A stretch of DNA of 18,621 bases. It comes from VAZQ01 sp036502925 (lineage in GTDB: Bacteria; Pseudomonadota; Alphaproteobacteria; Rhizobiales; Xanthobacteraceae). The notes below the pieces were generated by a model. It was not told the origin of the DNA and did not search any database. It saw only the letters and a list, made by a program, of their open reading frames with translations. Below are positions 14,303-18,621 of this stretch, piece after piece. The stretch is taken from NCBI GenBank assembly GCA_036502925.1, contig DASXXS010000346.1:1-18621 (forward strand), read 5' to 3'. Position 1 is the first letter of the stretch; each line of letters starts with the position of its first letter. The position numbers and the translations under genes are program-made.

Positions 14303-15943
14303 ATGCTGGGGCTGATGCAGGACTGGCCGCTGCTGTGCCATCGCATCATCGATCATGCGGCGGTGAATCACGCCGAGCGCTGCGTCCATTCGCGCTCGCT
14401 CGAGGGGACGCTTGAGACCACCACCTATGCGGCGATCCGCGCCCGCGCGCTCAAGGTCGCCAAGCGCCTCGAGCGCGACGGCATCAGGCTCGGCGACCGG
14501 GTGGCGACGCTCGCCTGGAACGGAGCCCGGCATCTCGAAGCCTGGTACGGCATCATGGGGATCGGCGCCGTCTATCACACGGTCAATCCGCGGCTGTTCC
14601 CCGAGCAGATCGCCTGGATCATCAATCATGCCGAGCCGCGCGTGCTGCTGACGGACCTGACCTTCCTGCCGCTTATCGAGAAGCTCGCCGACAAGCTGGT
14701 GTCGATCGAACGCCATGTGGTTCTGACCGATGCGGCGCATTTGCCGGCGACTTCGCTGCGCAATGCGATTGCCTATGAACAGTGGATCGGCGAGGTCGAC
14801 GATGATTTCGCCTGGAAATCGTTCGACGAGAACACCGCCGCCGGCATGTGCTACACCTCCGGCACTACCGGCAACCCGAAGGGAGTGGTCTATTCGCATC
14901 GCTCCAACGTGCTGCAGGCGATGGCGATCGCCTGGCCGGACGTGTTCGGGATTTCATGCCGTGACGTGGTCATGCCGGTGGTGCCGATGTTCCACGCCAA
15001 CGGCTGGTCGCTCGCGCTGACGGCGCCGATGGTCGGCGCGAGCCTGGTGATGCCGGGCGCCAGGCTCGACGGCGCCTCGATCTTCGAGCTGCTGACCAGG
15101 TATCGCGTCACCTGCACGGCGGCGGTGCCGACCGTGTGGCTCGCGCTGTTGGCGTATCTTGAAGCCGGCGGCGGCAAGCTTCCCGACCTGCGCCGGGTGG
15201 TGATCGGCGGCGCTGCATGCCCGCGCCTGATCGTCAAGGCCTTCCAGGACGTCTACGGGGTCGAGGTCGTGCACGCCTGGGGCATGACCGAGATGAGCCC
15301 GCTCGGCACGGTCTGCACGATCAAGCCGGACTACGCCGGCCTCGCCGGCGAGGAGCGTCTCGATGTCCAGGCCAAGCAAGGCCACGCGCCGTTCACGGTC
15401 GAGCTGCAGATCAGCGACGACGCCGGCCGCCAGGTCGCCCGCGACGGCAAGAGCAGCGGCCGGCTCAAGGTGCGCGGCCCGGCGGTCGCCAAGGCCTATT
15501 TCAAGGGGGCCGGCACCATCCTGGATGCCGAAGGCTTCTTCGACACCGGCGATGTGGCGACCGTCGACCCGGCCGGCTACATGCAGATCACGGATCGCGC
15601 CAAGGATATCATCAAGTCGGGCGGCGAATGGATTTCATCAATCGAGCTCGAAAACCTCGCGGTCGGTCATCCCAAGGTGGCGGAGGCGGCCGTGATCGGC
15701 GTCCGCCACCCCAAATGGGACGAGCGCCCGTTGCTCGTCGTGGTGTTGAAGAAGGACCAGTCCGCCAGCAAGGACGATATCCTCGGTTTCATGCGCGGGA
15801 AGACCGCCGACTGGTGGCTGCCCGACGACGTCGTGTTCGTCGCGGAAATCCCCCATACGGCGACCGGAAAGATCCAGAAGACGGCCTTGCGCGAGCAATT
15901 CCGCGACTACGTGCTGCCGACCGTGACGGCGCCAGTTCGCTAA
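14303..15943 (+). CDS. Fatty-acyl-CoA synthetase (AMP-forming, AlkK-like)
   Basis: This enzyme of the ANL superfamily activates a carboxylic acid, via an acyl-adenylate, to its CoA thioester. It is 546 residues, normal for the medium/long-chain acyl-CoA ligase group. The P-loop YTSGTTGNPKGVVYSHRS lies at 184-201, the A5 motif WGMTEMSPLGT at 326-336, FFDTGDV at 412-418 and DRAKDIIKSGGEWISS at 431-446. PHTATGKIQKTALR (517-530) carries the adenylation lysine Lys523. The GGEWISS ending and the N-terminal MLGLMQDWPLLCHRII are characteristic of AlkK-like enzymes and the related methylmercaptopropionate-CoA ligases, so the chain length is not settled. A strong GGGAGG ribosome-binding site lies five bases before the ATG. 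It stands alone between two repeat-containing gaps. Confidence 0.94.
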   Translation: MLGLMQDWPLLCHRIIDHAAVNHAERCVHSRSLEGTLETTTYAAIRARALKVAKRLERDGIRLGDRVATLAWNGARHLEAWYGIMGIGAVYHTVNPRLFPEQIAWIINHAEPRVLLTDLTFLPLIEKLADKLVSIERHVVLTDAAHLPATSLRNAIAYEQWIGEVDDDFAWKSFDENTAAGMCYTSGTTGNPKGVVYSHRSNVLQAMAIAWPDVFGISCRDVVMPVVPMFHANGWSLALTAPMVGASLVMPGARLDGASIFELLTRYRVTCTAAVPTVWLALLAYLEAGGGKLPDLRRVVIGGAACPRLIVKAFQDVYGVEVVHAWGMTEMSPLGTVCTIKPDYAGLAGEERLDVQAKQGHAPFTVELQISDDAGRQVARDGKSSGRLKVRGPAVAKAYFKGAGTILDAEGFFDTGDVATVDPAGYMQITDRAKDIIKSGGEWISSIELENLAVGHPKVAEAAVIGVRHPKWDERPLLVVVLKKDQSASKDDILGFMRGKTADWWLPDDVVFVAEIPHTATGKIQKTALREQFRDYVLPTVTAPVR

Positions 15944-15980
15944 TTGAGACGGTGCGCGGCGGAAGCGGGTGCGTTCAAAA

Positions 15981-16044
15981 CCTGTCCCGGCCTTGAGCCG
16001 GGACCGTTCCAAACCTTGTCCCGGGCTTGAACCGGGACCGTTCC
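15981..16044. repeat. Two tandem REP-like hairpin units (GTCCCGG-CTTGA-CCGGGAC type)
   Basis: Two 30-base units, at 15981-16010 and 16015-16044, agree at 27 of 30 bases with a 34-base period. Unit 1 folds into a perfect eight-base-pair stem, GTCCCGGC (15984-15991) with GCCGGGAC (15997-16004), and a CTTGA loop. Unit 2 keeps seven of the eight pairs. Hairpins of the form GTCCCGG-nnTTGAn-CCGGGAC are dispersed intergenic repeats in many alphaproteobacteria. They follow the acyl-CoA synthetase gene and could also protect or end its transcript. Confidence 0.85.
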
Positions 16045-16090
16045 AAGCTCGGAGTTTGAAACGATCCCCGCCTCCGCGGAGACTGAGCCT

Positions 16091-16120
16091 GGAACGGCCC
16101 CGGCTCAAGGCCGGGACAAG
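16091..16120. repeat. Third REP-like unit, inverted
   Basis: The reverse complement of this segment matches unit 1 (15981-16010) at 28 of 30 bases. Direct plus inverted units 80 bases apart would allow a larger stem between unit 1 and this copy as well as the small internal hairpins. The 46 bases between unit 2 and this copy (16045-16090) show no gene. Confidence 0.85.
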
Positions 16121-16210
16121 TCTGGGCGCATTCGCCCCATTGCGGGCGACGCGGCTTGGCATTATCCGTGCCCCATGCAGCACCGCTCTCCGCAACGGCC
16201 GGTCTAGCCG

Positions 16211-17077
16211 ATGGCTCGCCGCTACAATCTTGTCGATGAGCCGGTGTCGCGGCTGGCCGTCTGGGCGCGGCGCATGGCGGTGTTCTCGCTCGCGGCGGTC
16301 ATCGTCTCGATCATCATCGTGCGGTCGGAATGGCTCGATATCGGCCCGGCCATCACCACCTTCGTGGTGGCGCTGGCGCCTTCGATCTTGGCGCTGCTGC
16401 TCGCGCTGGCGGCCTTGGTGGTGATCTGGACCGATGGGCTGCGTGGGCTCGGCCGTGCCTTCGCCGCCGTGGCGATCGCGCTGGCGCTGCTGGCCTATCC
16501 GGGCTACCTCGCCTACCGGGCCTACAAGCTGCCGTGGCTCTATGACATCACCACCGATCCGATCGATCCGCCGCGTTACGAGGCGCTGGCCCGGCTGCGT
16601 CCGCGCGAAGCCAATCCGATCACCTATGCGGGACTGTATGCGGCCCAGCAGCAGCGCGCCGCCTATCCGGACATCGAGCCGCTCGACGAGGACGCCACCC
16701 CCGAGGTCGCCTTCAAGGCCGCGCTCGCCGTCATCACCAAGCGGAAATGGATCATCATTGATCGCCGTCCGCCGCAGCCGCCCCGGCGCGAAGGCCATAT
16801 CGAGGCGGTCGCCCGCACCCTGATCATGGGATTACGCGACGACGTGGTGGTGCGGGTGCGCGGCGGCGCCGACGGCTCGCGCATCGATGTGCGCTCCTCC
16901 TCGCGCTTCGGCTCCTTCGATTTCGGCAGCAACGCGGCGCGCATCCGCAGCCTGATCGACGACATCGACGATGCGATCGGCAACGAGAAGCCGGAACCGG
17001 CCGTCCTGCCGCCGGTGAAAAAAGCGCCCGCGCCGCCGCCCAAGCGCGATCAGGGCGCCGCCAACACGAAGCGATAG
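16211..17077 (+). CDS. DUF1499-type inner-membrane protein
   Basis: The 288-residue protein has three predicted membrane segments near residues 16-37, 48-73 and 83-105. A soluble domain follows, opening with YDITTDPIDPPRYEAL (111-125), the hallmark of the DUF1499 family. The domain continues through VAFKAALAVITKRKWIIIDRRPP and DDVVVRVRGGADGSRIDVRSSSRFGSFDFGSNAARIRSLIDDID. The C-terminus (about 261-288) is rich in proline, lysine and alanine and probably disordered. The function of DUF1499 is unknown to me. The ribosome-binding site before ATG 16211 is weak. It follows the repeat cluster and is not close enough to its neighbours to claim an operon; the next gene is 103 bases on. Confidence 0.88.
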   Translation: MARRYNLVDEPVSRLAVWARRMAVFSLAAVIVSIIIVRSEWLDIGPAITTFVVALAPSILALLLALAALVVIWTDGLRGLGRAFAAVAIALALLAYPGYLAYRAYKLPWLYDITTDPIDPPRYEALARLRPREANPITYAGLYAAQQQRAAYPDIEPLDEDATPEVAFKAALAVITKRKWIIIDRRPPQPPRREGHIEAVARTLIMGLRDDVVVRVRGGADGSRIDVRSSSRFGSFDFGSNAARIRSLIDDIDDAIGNEKPEPAVLPPVKKAPAPPPKRDQGAANTKR

Positions 17078-17180
17078 CGGCTGATTCCGGCGCGTGCGGG
17101 GACGAACACCTGCCCGACTCTCAGCAGACCTTCAGTATGTGGTACTTTGCCGGTCACACAACCGGACGGGACCGCAGACG

Positions 17181-17657
17181 ATGGATGGCATCACCGTACG
17201 CGATGCGACACACGACGAGGCAAATACCATCGTGCAAATGATCCGCCGCATGGTCGCGGACATGGCCGGCTATGGGGGCTACGCTCCCGCCGTCGATGAT
17301 ACCGCCTGGAGCACGCTGACGGCCGGAATTGCCGAAGAGCTCAAGAGCAACCGGGCCAAATACGTGGTTGCCGAATCGAGCAACGGCGATCCGGTTGGAG
17401 CCGCGGGCGGCCAGCTGATCGATTTAGGCGGCGCATTTGCACCCATGAAGACGTTGCACATCAGCGTGGTGTACGTGCTTCTGCAGCATCGGCGCGGCGG
17501 CATCGGCACCGTGTTGTTGGAGAAGATACTGGATTGGGGACGCGCGGCCGGCGCCGAGCAATGCGACTTGAATGTGCTGGCCAACAATCCCGCGGGCGCC
17601 CTTTATCGAAATCACGGGTTCTCCATATTCGAGCTCAGGCTGGTGCGTCCGCTGTAA
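17181..17657 (+). CDS. GNAT-family N-acetyltransferase
   Basis: This is a probable cytoplasmic acetyl-CoA-dependent acetyltransferase of 158 residues. ATG 17181 is chosen because ITVRDATHDEANTIVQMIRRM then falls at the N-terminus, as usual for the family; the frame is open up to 17094, but without homology-like sequence. The acetyl-CoA pyrophosphate-binding motif A is VVYVLLQHRRGGIGTVLLEKIL (96-117) with RRGGIG as the Q/RxxGxG/A loop. NVLANNPAGALYRNHGF (131-147) is the motif B region with the usual Asn and Tyr. The acceptor may be a small amine, an amino acid or a protein; nothing here decides. A short inverted repeat (CCGGT/ACCGG, 17150-17165) lies just before the start. Confidence 0.9.
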   Translation: MDGITVRDATHDEANTIVQMIRRMVADMAGYGGYAPAVDDTAWSTLTAGIAEELKSNRAKYVVAESSNGDPVGAAGGQLIDLGGAFAPMKTLHISVVYVLLQHRRGGIGTVLLEKILDWGRAAGAEQCDLNVLANNPAGALYRNHGFSIFELRLVRPL

Positions 17658-17827
17658 CAGCGTTCAGCCTGACGATCCTGCCGCGCGCGCGGCGTCTCTG
17701 GGCGACTTGCAGCGGAAAGCGGTGGTGCGCTAGCTTGTCGTGGAGTTCCCGGCGGACAAGCCGAATCCTTGTCTTCAACAGCAACGTCGATGCCGTCGGC
17801 GGGGATTTGCGCTAAAGGTGGCACGCC

Positions 17828-18621
17828 ATGTTTGACCGAGGCTCGATTGCGGCCATCGCGGTGACCGCGGCGCTGTGCGCCTCGATCGTCCCGGCACGGG
17901 CGTTCGATGACGCCAAGTACCCTGATTGGAAGGGCCAGTGGTCGCGCGCTCCGATTGCCGGCATCAGCGGCAATCCCTCGTACGATCCGAGCAAGCCGCG
18001 CGGGCGCGGCGAAGAGGCCCCGCTGAACGCGGACTATCAGGCGCTCTTCGAGGCCAATCTGGCGGACCAGGCGGCCGGCGGCCAGGGCACGGACGCGACC
18101 TTTACCTGCCTGGCGCCCGGCATGCCGCGGACGATGATTTCCTATGGCCCGATGGAGATCGTGATCACGCCCGACATCACCTACATTTTGATCGAGTATA
18201 TTCACGACAACCGCCGCGTTTTCACCGACGGGCGCGACTGGCCGGCGCAGGTCGAGCCGACCTTCGCGGGCTATTCGATCGGCCGCTGGATCGACGCGGA
18301 CCGCGATGGCCGCTACGGCGCGCTCGAGATCGAGACGCGCCACCTGAAGGGGCCGCGCGTCTACGATGCGAGCGGGCTTCCGCTGCACGCCGACAATCAA
18401 ACCATCGTTAAGGAGCGGATCTACCTCGACCAGGCCAATCGCGACCTGCTGCACGACGAGATCACCACCATCGACCATGCCCTGACCCGCCCGTGGACGG
18501 TGACTCAGAACTACCGTCGCAGCCCGAGCCCGCAGCCGTTCTGGCGCGAATATGTCTGTGCCGAGAACAATTCCCATGTGCAGGTCGGCAACGAGGCCTA
18601 TTATCTCAGCGCCGACGGCCT
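17828..18621 (+). CDS. Secreted hypothetical protein, 3' partial, paralogue of the gene at 13000
   Basis: The frame starts at ATG 17828, with AAAGGTGG a few bases before it, and stays open to the window end, so the C-terminus is missing. A signal peptide is clear, ending VPARA at residue 25, the same cut point as in the paralogue. The mature part begins FDDAKYPDWKGQWSRAP. It shares with the protein at 13000-13833 the stretches PLNADYQALFEANLADQ, AAGGQG, FTDGRDWPAQVEPTFAGYSIGRW, LKGPRVYD, LPLHADNQTIVKERIYLD, TRPWTV and ENNSHVQVGNEAYYLSADG. By eye the two are roughly half identical along their length. Function unknown. It lies in the opposite orientation to its paralogue, 4.0 kb away. Confidence 0.9.
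   Translation, partial: MFDRGSIAAIAVTAALCASIVPARAFDDAKYPDWKGQWSRAPIAGISGNPSYDPSKPRGRGEEAPLNADYQALFEANLADQAAGGQGTDATFTCLAPGMPRTMISYGPMEIVITPDITYILIEYIHDNRRVFTDGRDWPAQVEPTFAGYSIGRWIDADRDGRYGALEIETRHLKGPRVYDASGLPLHADNQTIVKERIYLDQANRDLLHDEITTIDHALTRPWTVTQNYRRSPSPQPFWREYVCAENNSHVQVGNEAYYLSADG

Overview
The window is a high-GC stretch of bacterial chromosome, very probably from an alphaproteobacterium of the Rhizobiales, close to Bradyrhizobium or Xanthobacteraceae. The reasons are strong G/C preference in third codon positions, a surface-antigen lipoprotein gene divergent from pdxH, a secreted protein family I associate with Bradyrhizobium-type genomes, and intergenic palindromes of kinds common in that group. 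The taxon is inferred from style and remembered families, not from a database search. I see no rRNA, tRNA, CRISPR array, phage gene or transposase.

Bases 1-5802 (+ strand) hold a transport module. It starts with the 3' part of a protein of the 4,5-dihydroxyphthalate decarboxylase / periplasmic-binding-like family. Then comes a complete branched-chain-amino-acid-type (HAAT) ABC importer: a Tat-exported solute-binding protein, permeases LivH and LivM, and ATPases LivG and LivF. The last four genes are packed with 4-base stop/start overlaps. The cargo cannot be read from the sequence; the first gene makes an aromatic acid or related carboxylate a reasonable guess. The convergent gap that follows (5803-6034) holds a nested palindromic repeat, bracketed by a 16-base direct repeat that copies the last codons of the next gene.

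Bases 6035-9484 hold a surface-antigen-like lipoprotein (-), pdxH (pyridoxamine 5'-phosphate oxidase, +), a short-chain dehydrogenase (+), a 729-base gap with one probable and one doubtful small gene (-), and a lipoprotein L,D-transpeptidase (+) ending at a clear hairpin terminator.

Bases 9485-12999 hold a class III aminotransferase and an extensin-like secreted protein (both -, 22 bases apart). Divergent from them is a monomeric sarcosine oxidase / N-methyltryptophan oxidase-type flavoenzyme (+). The aminotransferase and flavoenzyme suggest amine or N-methyl amino acid use. The extensin-like protein and the L,D-transpeptidase point to cell-wall work.

Bases 13000-18621 are bracketed by two paralogous secreted proteins of unknown function (one -, one + and cut off by the window end). 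Between them are an AlkK-type fatty-acyl-CoA synthetase, a DUF1499-type membrane protein and a GNAT acetyltransferase, with a three-copy palindromic repeat cluster between the first two.

Most of the window is ordinary metabolic and envelope gene content. I did not find a convincing undescribed defence, mobile or regulatory system. The most notable items are the repeat insertion next to the lipoprotein gene, the paralogous secreted pair, and the small gene(s) at 8132-8625.
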